Origin: JADZAI01 sp047602465
GTDB taxonomy: Bacteria; Pseudomonadota; Alphaproteobacteria; Micropepsales; Micropepsaceae
DNA: 64,000 nt
Direction: 5' to 3'
NCBI GenBank assembly: GCA_047602465.1
Contig: JASGHF010000002.1
Span: 604,704 to 668,703 of the forward strand
The notes under the pieces were generated by a model that saw only the letters and a program-made list of their open reading frames with translations, was not told the origin of the DNA and did no database searches. A program made the translations under genes and the position numbers. This document shows, piece by piece, positions 8,901 through 16,275 of this stretch (the first letter of the stretch is position 1; each line of letters opens with the position of its first letter).

Positions 8901-10881
8901 CCTCGGCGACGGTGTCGTAGTCGAAATTGCCGCGCAGGCCGATGGCGACCGGCTTGGTCTTCACCGGCAGGGTGATCTGCTCGCCCGTGGTGCGGCCGCC
9001 CGGCTCGTACACCTGCACGTCGATCACCGCTTCCAGCGGCAGCGTCGTGTCGGCGATATTCGCCTCGGCCAGCGAGCCGGTCGCGGTCGTCTTGCCTTCG
9101 GCGTCGGTGGTGCCGACATCGAGGTTGATCTGCTGCGGGTCGAAGCTCTCGTCGGCCGAACCGAAGCTGAACTGCTTGAACTTCGGATACGGCTCCCAGG
9201 CGCGCTGCAGCGTCAGTGTGCCTTCGCCGCCGAGACCGGCCGAAGGCGCGCCATAGAGGAAGCGGCTCTCGACATTCACCGTCACCGGGTTCGCGGCATC
9301 GAGCTGGGCGTTGTCGGCGGTCAGCGTCACCTTCAGCTTCTGCGGGACGAAGTCCTGCACGTCGAAGGCGATGGAGCCGACCGGCGCGCCGTTCGGATCG
9401 GTATAGACCGACGCCGACCAGCGCCCGCGCGGGGCCGAGGCCGAAAGCGTGAACGGCTGGTAGACGCCGCCGGCCTTCAGCTCGCTCGTCGTATAGCGGC
9501 GGAATTCCTGGCCGTCGGGCTTGGAGACGATCACCGTCACCGGCGCGTTGGCGATCGCCTGCGCCGCGCGGTCGCGCAGCAGGGCGGTCAGCTGCACCGT
9601 CTCGCCGGGGCGGTAGATGCCGCGGTCGAGATAGACGAAGGCGTCGATTTCGCCGGAGGCCGAACGGCCGTCGACGCCGCGATCCGACAGATCGAAGGCC
9701 GAACGGCGCAGATCGAGATAGGCGAAGTCCTGCCTGGAGGCGTCATAGGCCATGATGACGGCCGGGGTGTTGCCGCCCTCGCCGCGCAGCAGGCCGCCAT
9801 CGAACACGACCTTGCCGTCGGCGTCGGTCGTCGCTTCGGCGAGGATTTCGTTGTTCACCGCGACGAGCTGCAGCTTGACGCCTTCGCTCGGCGTCGCGCC
9901 CTTGAAGGAGCGGGCGAAGACGGTGAGGCCGTCATAGGCCCTGAACGAGGTCAGCGCGATGTCGGTGTTGATGATCCACTGGCCGGCTTCCGGCTCCCAG
10001 TCGTCGGTCTTGCCTTCGCGGGCCTTGTCCTTGGCGAGCACCAGATAGACGCCCGGCTTCATGCTGGGCAGCGCATCCGAGATTGCGAACGTGGTGGTGA
10101 CGGCCTGGTTCTTGACGTTGGCGATATCCATCTCGCCCGACCACACCGGCGCGCCCTGCTCGTTGGCGTACTGGTCGGCGTAGTAGTCATAGACCTCGCG
10201 CTGATCGAGGACGTAGTCCTGCAGCTGCGACAGCAGGCGGTCGCCGACGCGGACGACTTTCACCATCACGGTGTCGACGTTCACCGTGGTCAGCGGCACG
10301 CCCTCGGCGCTCTCGCGCGGCAGGATGAAGCCGGTGCCGAAGGCGACCGTCGCGGGCTGGTCACGCAGTTCGACGCGGACCTGTTCGTCTTCCGCCAGCT
10401 TCTCGTCCTTGGCCGAGGGGAGGCCGGCGCGAAGCGTGAGGGTGTAGGTTTCGGAGTAGGAGAGACCCGCGACGCAGAGCCGGTCGGCGGTGGCCCGCAC
10501 CGCGATCTGCGCGGCGGGGTCGAAGGCGAGGTAGTCCTCGTAGCGCACCGAACCGTCGGTCTTCAGTTCCTTGGTGAAGACGAGGCAGGCCTCGGGCTGA
10601 TCCTTTGAGGTGTCGATCTCCAGGCGGCGGAAGGCGAAATCGACTGCGACCGGCGCCACATACGGCTCGCGGGCCTTGGCGGGCTCGACCGGGGTTCCTG
10701 CGGCCGGGGTCGGCGCGGCCGGATCGGCGGCCGTCGGCGTCTCGCTGCCTGCGGCGGGCGCGGGCGTCGCGGACGCCTGCTGCTGGCCGCTCGTGCCGCC
10801 GCCCATGCCGTATTTGCCGCCGATGAAATAGCCGCCGGCCAGTGCAGCAAGCACGGCCAGGACAAAGCCCAGTTGTTTCAT
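5944..10881 (-). CDS. bacterial alpha-2-macroglobulin (YfhM-like)
   Basis: 1645 aa, close to E. coli YfhM (1653). The N-terminus is a hydrophobic segment (QLGFVLAVLAALAGGYFIG) and then a low-complexity Ala/Pro/Thr linker. I see no lipobox Cys, so it is probably held by an uncleaved signal anchor, unlike the E. coli lipoprotein. MG-type beta domains follow. The thioester motif is YPYGCLEQTTSR with Cys1185, almost exactly the position of Cys1187 in E. coli; Cys-Leu-Glu-Gln forms the reactive thioester that captures attacking proteases. I chose the second ATG (10881) because a GAGGGG ribosome site sits 6 nt upstream; the ATG at 10887 directly abuts it. First gene of the operon with pbpC. Confidence 0.95.
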   Translation of the reverse strand: MKQLGFVLAVLAALAGGYFIGGKYGMGGGTSGQQQASATPAPAAGSETPTAADPAAPTPAAGTPVEPAKAREPYVAPVAVDFAFRRLEIDTSKDQPEACLVFTKELKTDGSVRYEDYLAFDPAAQIAVRATADRLCVAGLSYSETYTLTLRAGLPSAKDEKLAEDEQVRVELRDQPATVAFGTGFILPRESAEGVPLTTVNVDTVMVKVVRVGDRLLSQLQDYVLDQREVYDYYADQYANEQGAPVWSGEMDIANVKNQAVTTTFAISDALPSMKPGVYLVLAKDKAREGKTDDWEPEAGQWIINTDIALTSFRAYDGLTVFARSFKGATPSEGVKLQLVAVNNEILAEATTDADGKVVFDGGLLRGEGGNTPAVIMAYDASRQDFAYLDLRRSAFDLSDRGVDGRSASGEIDAFVYLDRGIYRPGETVQLTALLRDRAAQAIANAPVTVIVSKPDGQEFRRYTTSELKAGGVYQPFTLSASAPRGRWSASVYTDPNGAPVGSIAFDVQDFVPQKLKVTLTADNAQLDAANPVTVNVESRFLYGAPSAGLGGEGTLTLQRAWEPYPKFKQFSFGSADESFDPQQINLDVGTTDAEGKTTATGSLAEANIADTTLPLEAVIDVQVYEPGGRTTGEQITLPVKTKPVAIGLRGNFDYDTVAEASDAGFEVVAVNDKGEAIAVPGATYEFVREIVDYRWYQADGEWRYDRIVRDRILSGGKIDIGADTPAKLSARVEWGSYRLTVADPATGARSSYRFWAGWGASASDRPDRLTVASDKPGYKAGETATISVRSAVDGKGLLVIANDRVLETRLVDIKAEGTTIPVDVKEEWGSGAYAMVTLYRPLDATTKGSPRAIGLVHLPIDQSANTLGVEVGTVEKTLPRTQLVVPVSVTNAKGQAFVTVAAIDEGVLQLTDFRTPDPVKYFYGKRRLGIDMRDDYGRLIETTRYQVGALRTGGDSFGGRGLAVVPQKVVALFSGPVEVVDGKANVTLDIPDFNGELRVMAVVWSGNAVGFGSKPVTVRDPVVAELVLPRFLAPGDTAEVGFNLHNVDGAAGAYTAEISAAEPVLIDSASAKIERTLAVGERQLLPVKLSANGSGIATIRLAVTGPNGFKVDRVWPIEIRAPQLPTSIDDVAELKAGESYALPAAVLASFVPGSATVSLTLSGARGFDNVAGMLKWLDRYPYGCLEQTTSRALPLIYLNDLARTAGLEGDKDVGQRVQEAIDRVLDMQRPDGGFGMWSSAYDDDADRFLQVYATDFLMQAKAKGFVVPEEGLTRALRYARQVATDSSNSDNARAYAFYVLARGGQGQPGDLRYFADNGGANSDSALAQGLLGGALFQAGDRSRGVEAFTKARDIAADFDLDTWYYDYYGTPLRDLAGLTAVAADSDQAMLVAPLIEKANTLDTDLNYTTTQEKSWMLLAQWRLLSNAPKLNVEATGATATEASGQVVVNPALNELAAGVSVKNAGDKSIWRVVSATGVPASPLPAAADGLTVSKAYYNLDGTPANLAMLKQNDQVVVVIEGRMATYTYRQMAVTDLLPAGFEIEGPVKAGEEGKSVYPWLEKLSYANIQEARDDRYVAAFRVGYSYRLSPREEAQTPLPSFRFAYIARATVPGTFAQPAVQVEDMYAPKILGRTTMGSVTIAAQ

Positions 10882-11194
10882 GATCATCCCCTCGGGTACG
10901 CAGCCGGACCCGCCGGTGGCGGGACCGTTCGATATGAATCGGTGTGGAGACTAGAGCGCCTGCCGCCTGCTTGTCGCGGGGGCGCTTGGCCGCAGCCAGC
11001 GATTTCCGCGTGCAAGCCCCGATGGCGGGTAGGAACTCTTGGTTTTCCGCAGACACCACGGCGCACCCCGATTGGGGCGGCATTGCGGCAAATGCGGCGG
11101 GGCTGCGCGACCGTGCGCGAATGTCGCAGCCTCTCTATGCGCCGCACCGCGACACCGTCTATGTTGCGCCTTCATTCGACAGGGTCATTGACCG
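10882..11194. other. divergent intergenic region between A2M and DUF808 genes
   Basis: About 310 bases without a convincing gene. It must hold the divergent promoters of the macroglobulin-pbpC operon (minus) and the DUF808 gene (plus). I could not pick out a clear -35/-10 pair on either strand. Short ORFs here have no recognisable domain or ribosome site. Confidence 0.5.
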
Positions 11195-12208
11195 ATGAGT
11201 TCGGGCCTTCTCGCGCTGCTCGACGACGTAGCGGCGCTCGCCAAAGTTGCGGCCGCTTCGCTGGACGACGCGGCCGCGCAAGCGGTGAAGGCCGGCAGCA
11301 AGGCGGCCGGCATCGTCATCGACGACGCCGCCGTGACGCCGCGTTACGTGGTCGGCTTCTCGTCAGACCGCGAACTTCCGATCATCTGGAAAATCGCTCT
11401 CGGCTCGCTGCGGAACAAGTTTCTCTTCCTGCTCCCCGGCGCGCTGATCCTCACATTGGTCGCGCCCTGGGCGATCACCCCGCTTCTGATGATCGGCGGC
11501 GCGTTCCTCTGCTATGAGGGCTGGCACAAGGCCTCCGAATATCTCCACCCCCATCACGACCATGCGGCCGAGGCGGAAGGTGTCGCCCTGCTGACGGCGC
11601 AGGAGCTGGAAGACGCCAAGGTCTCCAGCGCCATCCGCACCGACATCATCCTCTCGGCCGAGATCATGGCGATCTCGCTCGCCAGCGTCGCAGATGCCTC
11701 GTTCGTGTCGCAAGCCGTGGTGCTGGCGATCGTCGGCCTCGGCATGACGGTGCTGGTCTATGGCGCGGTGGCGCTCATCGTCCGCGCCGACGACATGGGC
11801 GCGGCGCTGGCGCGCTCGCGCCGCGCCGTCACCAGCGCCATCGGCCGCGCCGTCGTCACCGGCATGCCGGGCTTCCTGAAGGCGCTCTCCTTCATCGGCA
11901 TGATCGCCATGCTGTGGGTCGGCGGCGGCATCCTGATCCACGGCCTCGCCGGACTGGGCCTCGCCGGGCCGGAACATGTCATCCACGACATCGCCCATGC
12001 GGCAGACGCCGCGCTTCCGGCGGTCGAAGGGATCATCGCGTGGTTCGTCAACGCCCTGGTTTCGGCCGTCGCCGGCCTCATCGTCGGATTTGCCGTGGCG
12101 TTGGTGGCCGACACTTACGTTCTGCCGGCGATCAGCCGCCTGCGCGCCCGCCGGGCCGCAGCAAAGCGCCCTGCAGCGCAGGAAACCTCAGCAGAACCAA
12201 ATACTTGA
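11195..12208 (+). CDS. DUF808 family membrane protein (YedI-like)
   Basis: 337 aa. The N-terminus (SSGLLALLDDVAALAKVAA, then TPRYVVGFSSDRELPIIWKIA) is the diagnostic DUF808 opening. Several hydrophobic stretches follow (roughly 80-105, 150-190, 210-240, 285-315), so it is an inner-membrane protein. A His-rich loop (HPHHDHAAEAEG) after the second segment could bind metal. E. coli YedI has no firm function. The gene stands alone; a plus-strand terminator lies 160 bp downstream, after the opposite-strand tRNA-Val. Confidence 0.9.
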   Translation: MSSGLLALLDDVAALAKVAAASLDDAAAQAVKAGSKAAGIVIDDAAVTPRYVVGFSSDRELPIIWKIALGSLRNKFLFLLPGALILTLVAPWAITPLLMIGGAFLCYEGWHKASEYLHPHHDHAAEAEGVALLTAQELEDAKVSSAIRTDIILSAEIMAISLASVADASFVSQAVVLAIVGLGMTVLVYGAVALIVRADDMGAALARSRRAVTSAIGRAVVTGMPGFLKALSFIGMIAMLWVGGGILIHGLAGLGLAGPEHVIHDIAHAADAALPAVEGIIAWFVNALVSAVAGLIVGFAVALVADTYVLPAISRLRARRAAAKRPAAQETSAEPNT

Positions 12209-12214
12209 AGGAAA

Positions 12215-12289
12215 TGGTGGGCGGTACTGGGATTGAACCAGTGACCCCTTCGATGTCAACGAAGTGCTCTCCCGCTGAGCTAACCGCCC
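12215..12289 (-). tRNA. tRNA-Val(GAC)
   Basis: Folds into a complete cloverleaf on the minus strand: acceptor GGGCGGT, D arm GCTC/GAGC, anticodon stem CTTCG/CGAAG with loop TTGACAT (anticodon GAC), T arm ACTGG-TTCAATC-CCAGT, discriminator A and an encoded CCA end. 75 nt. Confidence 0.97.
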
Positions 12290-12370
12290 GACGCATTCGG
12301 GCCGGGCATGTCGCCCGGCACGGGTAAGGGGGAGGCTTCTAGTCATCCCCGGGCGCGCTTGCAAGCGGGA

Positions 12371-12405
12371 AGGCGGGGAAAGCGATGGCCCTCCCCGCCC
12401 CTTTT
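12371..12405 (+). terminator. intrinsic terminator
   Basis: Inverted repeat GGCGGGGA (12371-12378) / TCCCCGCC (12391-12398) followed by CC and TTTTT, so it reads as a plus-strand terminator, most likely for the DUF808 transcript running past the tRNA-Val locus. On the minus strand it could give a weaker stop for the UrcA gene. Confidence 0.6.
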
Positions 12406-12749
12406 TACTCCGCCTCAAACGCCGCGGTCTCGATGCCCGGCCGCCCGCGCTGTTCCAGCGCCAGGCTCAGCGCCTTGCGGGCGCGGGGCGTCGAGGCCTC
12501 GATCGCATCGGCGACCGCGGCGGCGGCGCAGCGCGCGCGCAGCCCCCGCGTCTCCTCGGTCAGGCAGACCGCCTTCGCGGCGCGCTCGACATGCGCCAGA
12601 TAGGCATCGCGCCCGGCGGCGGTATCGAGGTCGAGGCCGCCCGAGCGCACGACATAGGCGCCGCCGACGAACCATGCGCCTTCGGCGGCGGCGGCCTGAC
12701 CCTCGGTCAGGCCCAGAAACAGTGTAGCGGCAATCACCAAGCTCTTCAT
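12405..12749 (-). CDS. UrcA family protein
   Basis: 114 aa. Signal peptide MKSLVIAATLFLGLTEGQAA with an Ala-rich cleavage site, then the UrcA pattern GRDAYLAHVERAAKAVC...C...A, two conserved Cys with Ala-rich helices between them. UrcA proteins are small exported proteins of unknown function in sphingomonads, caulobacters and relatives. I chose the ATG at 12749 because the signal peptide starts there; upstream in-frame codons are Arg-rich and not signal-like. Divergent from the winged-helix regulator 178 bp away. Confidence 0.8.
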   Translation of the reverse strand: MKSLVIAATLFLGLTEGQAAAAEGAWFVGGAYVVRSGGLDLDTAAGRDAYLAHVERAAKAVCLTEETRGLRARCAAAAVADAIEASTPRARKALSLALEQRGRPGIETAAFEAE

Positions 12750-12927
12750 TGCGGTGTCTTTCGTCTGTCCGGTGCGGGGGTGCCTCCGGTCGCGCCAGAA
12801 GGGCGGATTTCCGCCTGATCGGTTAGGATCGCGGCCTGACGAACGCCTGATGAAGACCTGACGGCGCCTGATTTCGTTTGTGCGCGCGATTGCGCACCTC
12901 ACCGCGATCCGCAAAATCCGCACATCC

Positions 12928-14538
12928 ATGAGCGACGCCGCGACCGATCCCGTGCTGCTTGCCCACGCTGCGCCGTTCCGGCTCGGCGCCCTTCACGTGC
13001 GCCCGGCGACGCGTGAGGTCAGCACCGGCGACTGGCGCGACGTGCTGGAGCCGCGCGTCATGCAGGTGCTGGTCGCGCTCGCCCGCGCGGCGGGAGAGGT
13101 CGTCGGCCGCGACGAGCTGACGCAAAGCTGCTGGGATGGCCGCGTCGTCAGCGAGGACGCGATCAACCGCGTCATCGCGCGCCTTCGCCGCCTCGCCGAA
13201 CAGGGCGAGGGCGCATGGTTCACGCTGGAGACCGTCACCAAGGTCGGCTACCGGCTGGTGCCGGGCATGGAGGCCGCCGCCGCATCCTCCCAGCCCGAGC
13301 CGGCGTCAGCACCACAACCCCTGCCGCCGCCCGCGCAGCGCGCCCGCCGCTGGCCGTTGCTGACGGGACTGGCGGCGCTCGCCGCAGCCGCGCTGATCGC
13401 CATCGCCCTGCTCGTGCGAACGGCCGCCACGCCGGACGAGGCCATAACGGCGGACTATCTGCGCGCCGAGGAAGCCATGAATATCGGGACGGCGGAGGAA
13501 TCGGCGCACGCCATCGCGCTGATGCAGTCCGTGGTCGAGCGCGCGCCGGATTACGCCGCCGGATGGTCTGGCCTCGCGTTGGCCTATCTTCTGGGCATCG
13601 AGTTCGTCCCGCCCGAGGCGCGCGAAGCGGTTTCGCAGCGCGCCAACGCCGCCTGGCAACGCGCGCTGGAGCTGGACGCGGACGATCCCGGCGCTCATGT
13701 CGCGCGCTATTTCTCGCTGCCCTATCCCGATCTGGCGACCCGCGACCGGGCGCAGTTGGACGTGCTGGCCCGCGCCCCGAACCACCGCAATATCCTGCTC
13801 TCGCGGGCGGGCTTCCTGCGGCAGGTCGGGCGCACACGGGAGGCGCTCGATTTCACCCGCCGCGGCGCGGCGCTCGACGCGCAGTCGCCGCGCACCCGCG
13901 CCGCATTGGGCCGCATGCTGGTCTCCACCGGCAATATCGAGGAAGCCGACCGCGTACTGGCGGAGGCGGCGCGTCTGTGGCCGCGCAACACCTCGATCTA
14001 TTTCACGCGGGTCTGGGTCTATCTGGAAACGAAGCGGCCGATACAGGCGCAGGCGATGCTGGATGACCGGGCGCAATGGCCGGCCGGCGTGCCGGTCGAG
14101 GATTTCGCCGTCTATCGCACCGCCGCCATCGCCTTTCAGACGCGCAAGCCCGAGGACGTGAAGGCGGCGCTCGACGCCTTCGCAGGCTCGGTGCCGCTCG
14201 GCTTCGGCTATGCCCAGAACGCGATGATGGTCCAGTCGGCGCTGGGCGATCTCGACGCCGCCTTCCGCACGGCCGATGCGCTGTATCTGGGTGAAGGGCA
14301 GGAAATCGCGCCGATGGTCTTCAGCCAGGCGCAGGGGCAATATGCCGGCTACCGGCGCGGCGCGATGCATATCCTGTTCAGCGATCTGACCGCCGCCATG
14401 CGCGATGATCCGCGCTTCGATGCGCTGATCGCGGAACTGGGGATCGTCAAATACTGGCGGGAGACGAAAATCACGCCGGATGTCTGCCTGGCAGAAAAGC
14501 CGCCAGCCTTCTGCGCCCGCGCCCTGGGCGGACCCTGA
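12928..14538 (+). CDS. winged-helix (CadC/ToxR-type) transmembrane transcriptional regulator with TPR-like periplasmic part
   Basis: 536 aa. Residues about 10-100 are an OmpR-type winged helix (VLEPRVMQVLVALARAAGEVVGRDEL...DAINRVIARLRR...TVTKVGYRLV) with no receiver domain. A Pro/Gln/Ala linker leads to one TM segment (LLTGLAALAAAALIAIALLV) and then about 350 residues of helical TPR-like repeats, predicted periplasmic. This is the one-component ToxR/CadC layout: membrane sensing coupled directly to DNA binding. A GTG at 12880 would add 16 residues; the ATG at 12928 gives a more usual opening. The likely first target is the divergent UrcA gene; inference only. Confidence 0.82.
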   Translation: MSDAATDPVLLAHAAPFRLGALHVRPATREVSTGDWRDVLEPRVMQVLVALARAAGEVVGRDELTQSCWDGRVVSEDAINRVIARLRRLAEQGEGAWFTLETVTKVGYRLVPGMEAAAASSQPEPASAPQPLPPPAQRARRWPLLTGLAALAAAALIAIALLVRTAATPDEAITADYLRAEEAMNIGTAEESAHAIALMQSVVERAPDYAAGWSGLALAYLLGIEFVPPEAREAVSQRANAAWQRALELDADDPGAHVARYFSLPYPDLATRDRAQLDVLARAPNHRNILLSRAGFLRQVGRTREALDFTRRGAALDAQSPRTRAALGRMLVSTGNIEEADRVLAEAARLWPRNTSIYFTRVWVYLETKRPIQAQAMLDDRAQWPAGVPVEDFAVYRTAAIAFQTRKPEDVKAALDAFAGSVPLGFGYAQNAMMVQSALGDLDAAFRTADALYLGEGQEIAPMVFSQAQGQYAGYRRGAMHILFSDLTAAMRDDPRFDALIAELGIVKYWRETKITPDVCLAEKPPAFCARALGGP

Positions 14539-14564
14539 AGACGCCGGACCCTGAAGACCGGCGA

Positions 14565-14924
14565 TCAGGCGGCGATCAGGCGGTCGACCTCCGAGACGAG
14601 GTCTTTCAGATGGAAGGGCTTGGACAGAACCTTCGCCTGCTTGGGCGCGGCGCTTGACGGGTTCAGCGCCACGGCCGCGAAGCCGGTGATGAACATGATC
14701 TTCATCTCGCTGTCGATCTGGGCGGCGAGGCGCGCCAGTTCGATCCCGTCCATCACCGGCATGACGATATCGGTCAGCAGCAGATCGAAGCGGAAGCCCT
14801 TCAGCGCCTCCAGCGCTTCGTCGCCCTGACCGTAATGGGCGACGTCATGGCCGGCCTTCTCCAGCGCCGCCGCCAGAAAGCGCCGCAGCGACTCGTCGTC
14901 TTCCGCCAGAAGAATTCGCGCCAT
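14565..14924 (-). CDS. cpdR: response regulator CpdR
   Basis: 119 aa single receiver domain, no output domain. Seen: the acidic pair in LLAEDDE, the phospho-acceptor Asp52 in LLTDIVMPVMDGIELAR, Thr in IMFITGFAAVAL and Lys in KVLSKPFHLKDLV. The run GFAAVALNPSSAAPKQAKVLSKP and the C-terminal Ala-Ala are typical of CpdR. In Caulobacter, unphosphorylated CpdR takes ClpXP to the pole and primes it to degrade cell-cycle substrates; the CckA-ChpT relay phosphorylates and inactivates it, and CpdR is itself a ClpXP substrate. Adjacent and divergent to an N-formylglutamate amidohydrolase gene, an arrangement I recall from other alphaproteobacteria. Confidence 0.93.
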   Translation of the reverse strand: MARILLAEDDESLRRFLAAALEKAGHDVAHYGQGDEALEALKGFRFDLLLTDIVMPVMDGIELARLAAQIDSEMKIMFITGFAAVALNPSSAAPKQAKVLSKPFHLKDLVSEVDRLIAA

Positions 14925-15028
14925 GTGGGAGATTCGCGCCCTAAACCCGTGTTGGCGCGACCCTACTGCCCGGGGTGAAAGACTGTAAAGCCTTGCCCCG
15001 CTGCGGGGGCGGTGGTTCTCTCCCGCCC

Positions 15029-15919
15029 ATGCACACAGACGCGGCCCTCGACAGCGGCGCGGCGGCCGAAACGCCGACGTCGGACTACGACGAGCCGCCC
15101 GCGCCTGTGCTTCACATCGCGCAGCCGGCCGTCCGCACCTCCGCCGCCATCTTCGCCTCGCCCCATAGCGGGCGCGACTACCCGTCCGATCTGTTGAGCG
15201 CCTCGCGCCTCGATCCGCTCACCCTGCGCCGTTCGGAAGACTGTTTCGTCGACGATCTCTTCGGCGATGCGCCCCGTCACGGCGCGCCGTTGCTGAAGGC
15301 GCTGTTCCCGCGCGCCTATTGCGACGTCAATCGCGATCCGGGCGAGTTGGACCCTGCTTTGTTCCTGGAAGCGCCGCCGGCGAGCGCGCTGAGCCGCAGC
15401 CCGCGCGTCAATGCCGGGCTGGGCGTCATCGCCCGCGTGGTGCGCGACGGCGCGGAAATCTACCGCCGCCGCCTGCCGCTGGCCGAGGCGCGGCGGCGTC
15501 TCGCCGATCTCCACACGCCCTATCACGCGGCGCTGCGGGGGCTGATCGACACGACGCTCGCCCGCTTCGGGCGGGCCATCCTGATCGACTGCCACTCCAT
15601 GCCCAGCCAGGCGGCGGTCGGCGGCGTCGATGTCATCCTGGGCGATCGCTATGGCGCGAGCTGCGCGCCGGACTTCACGGCCTTCGCCACCCGCGCGCTG
15701 ATCGATGCCGGTTTCTCCGTCGGCCGGAACAATCCCTATGCCGGCGGCTATACGGCCGAGATCTACGGGAACCCCGCCAGGGGCGTTCATGTGCTGCAGA
15801 TCGAGGTGAACCGCGCCATCTATCTCGATGAGCAGCGGCTGGAGCGCCTGCCGGGCTTTGCCGGCATCAAGGAACGTCTCGGCGCCGTCGTCGCACGGCT
15901 CGCCGCCTATCCCGGCTGA
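15029..15919 (+). CDS. N-formylglutamate amidohydrolase family protein
   Basis: 296 aa. Family blocks seen: IFASPHSGRDYP near the N-terminus, RSEDCFVDDLF, CDVNRDPGELDP, HTPYHAALRGLI, ILIDCHSMPS and NNPYAGGYTAEIYGNP; the conserved His/Asp/Glu positions suit a zinc amidohydrolase. The textbook reaction is N-formyl-L-glutamate to formate and glutamate in histidine breakdown, but no hut genes lie nearby, so the true substrate is uncertain. I chose the ATG at 15029 over an upstream in-frame codon at 14975 because the extra 18 residues look non-coding. Confidence 0.88.
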   Translation: MHTDAALDSGAAAETPTSDYDEPPAPVLHIAQPAVRTSAAIFASPHSGRDYPSDLLSASRLDPLTLRRSEDCFVDDLFGDAPRHGAPLLKALFPRAYCDVNRDPGELDPALFLEAPPASALSRSPRVNAGLGVIARVVRDGAEIYRRRLPLAEARRRLADLHTPYHAALRGLIDTTLARFGRAILIDCHSMPSQAAVGGVDVILGDRYGASCAPDFTAFATRALIDAGFSVGRNNPYAGGYTAEIYGNPARGVHVLQIEVNRAIYLDEQRLERLPGFAGIKERLGAVVARLAAYPG

Positions 15920-15930
15920 ACGGCCCCCTG

Positions 15931-16021
15931 AAAAGAAAAGGGGCCGCTCCGGGGAGCGGCCCTAGTTTAGGGAGGAAACGCCCAGGAAGGGCATGCGATC
16001 GGCGCAAGGCGCCTTTCGCAC
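15931..16021 (-). ncRNA. candidate trans-acting small RNA (suhB/MmgR-like), about 90 nt
   Basis: Read on the minus strand this is a complete small transcription unit. It has a promoter (separate entry), a first hairpin with outer TGCGA/TCGCA and inner GGCGC-CTT-GCGCC, a second hairpin GCCC-TTCCT-GGGC, a single-stranded CGTTTCCTCCCTAAACTA stretch, then a 10-bp terminator hairpin GGGCCGCTCC/GGAGCGGCCC followed by CTTTTCTTTT. The exposed CCTCCC is an anti-Shine-Dalgarno-like seed. The layout and the TGGGCGTTTCCTCCC run resemble, from memory, the alphaproteobacterial suhB / MmgR sRNA group. No ORF or ribosome site is visible. The family name is uncertain; the transcription unit is well supported. 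Confidence 0.72.
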
Positions 16022-16026
16022 TGCAC

Positions 16027-16055
16027 AAACTAAAGATCAGGAGCCAATCTGTCAA
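16027..16055 (-). promoter_or_regulatory. sigma-70 type promoter of the small RNA
   Basis: On the minus strand a perfect -35 TTGACA (16055-16050) is separated by exactly 17 bp from TAGTTT (16032-16027). The predicted start at about 16020 lies at the base of the first hairpin of the sRNA. An AT-rich stretch lies upstream (about 16070-16110). Confidence 0.68.
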
Positions 16056-16275
16056 GGCAATTCAGCAATCAGTGAGTTACTGATTATCCTTATATTTCAA
16101 TATGTTATCAGGTTGACGCGGCGCAATACGCAAAGATTTTTGCTTATCTTGACGTAAACGTAACCCCGAAATTCGGGCCGCCGCGCGCATCGCAACATAA
16201 GAGTCACGCACCCGTCGCGGGGGCGTCTCGGGCCAATGCGAATCTGCCCCGACGCGACAAGTCGGAGCGGGTGCG
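16056..16275. other. intergenic region upstream of the glycosyltransferase
   Basis: 220 bases without a gene. The first half is AT-rich (upstream of the minus-strand sRNA promoter). TTGACG boxes on the plus strand at 16113 and 16149 lack good -10 partners. A perfect palindrome CCCGAA-A-TTCGGG lies at 16165-16177 and could be an operator. Confidence 0.4.

Noticed and set aside
7744..10608. 954-codon open frame on the plus strand, antisense to the alpha-2-macroglobulin gene
   Set aside because: A by-product of high GC at third positions; the translation is His/Arg/Asp-rich without domains, while the minus frame is a full-length conserved protein.
15029..15919. Histidine-utilisation (hut) operon
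   Set aside because: Only the N-formylglutamate amidohydrolase is present; its neighbour is cpdR and no hutH, hutU or hutI occurs.
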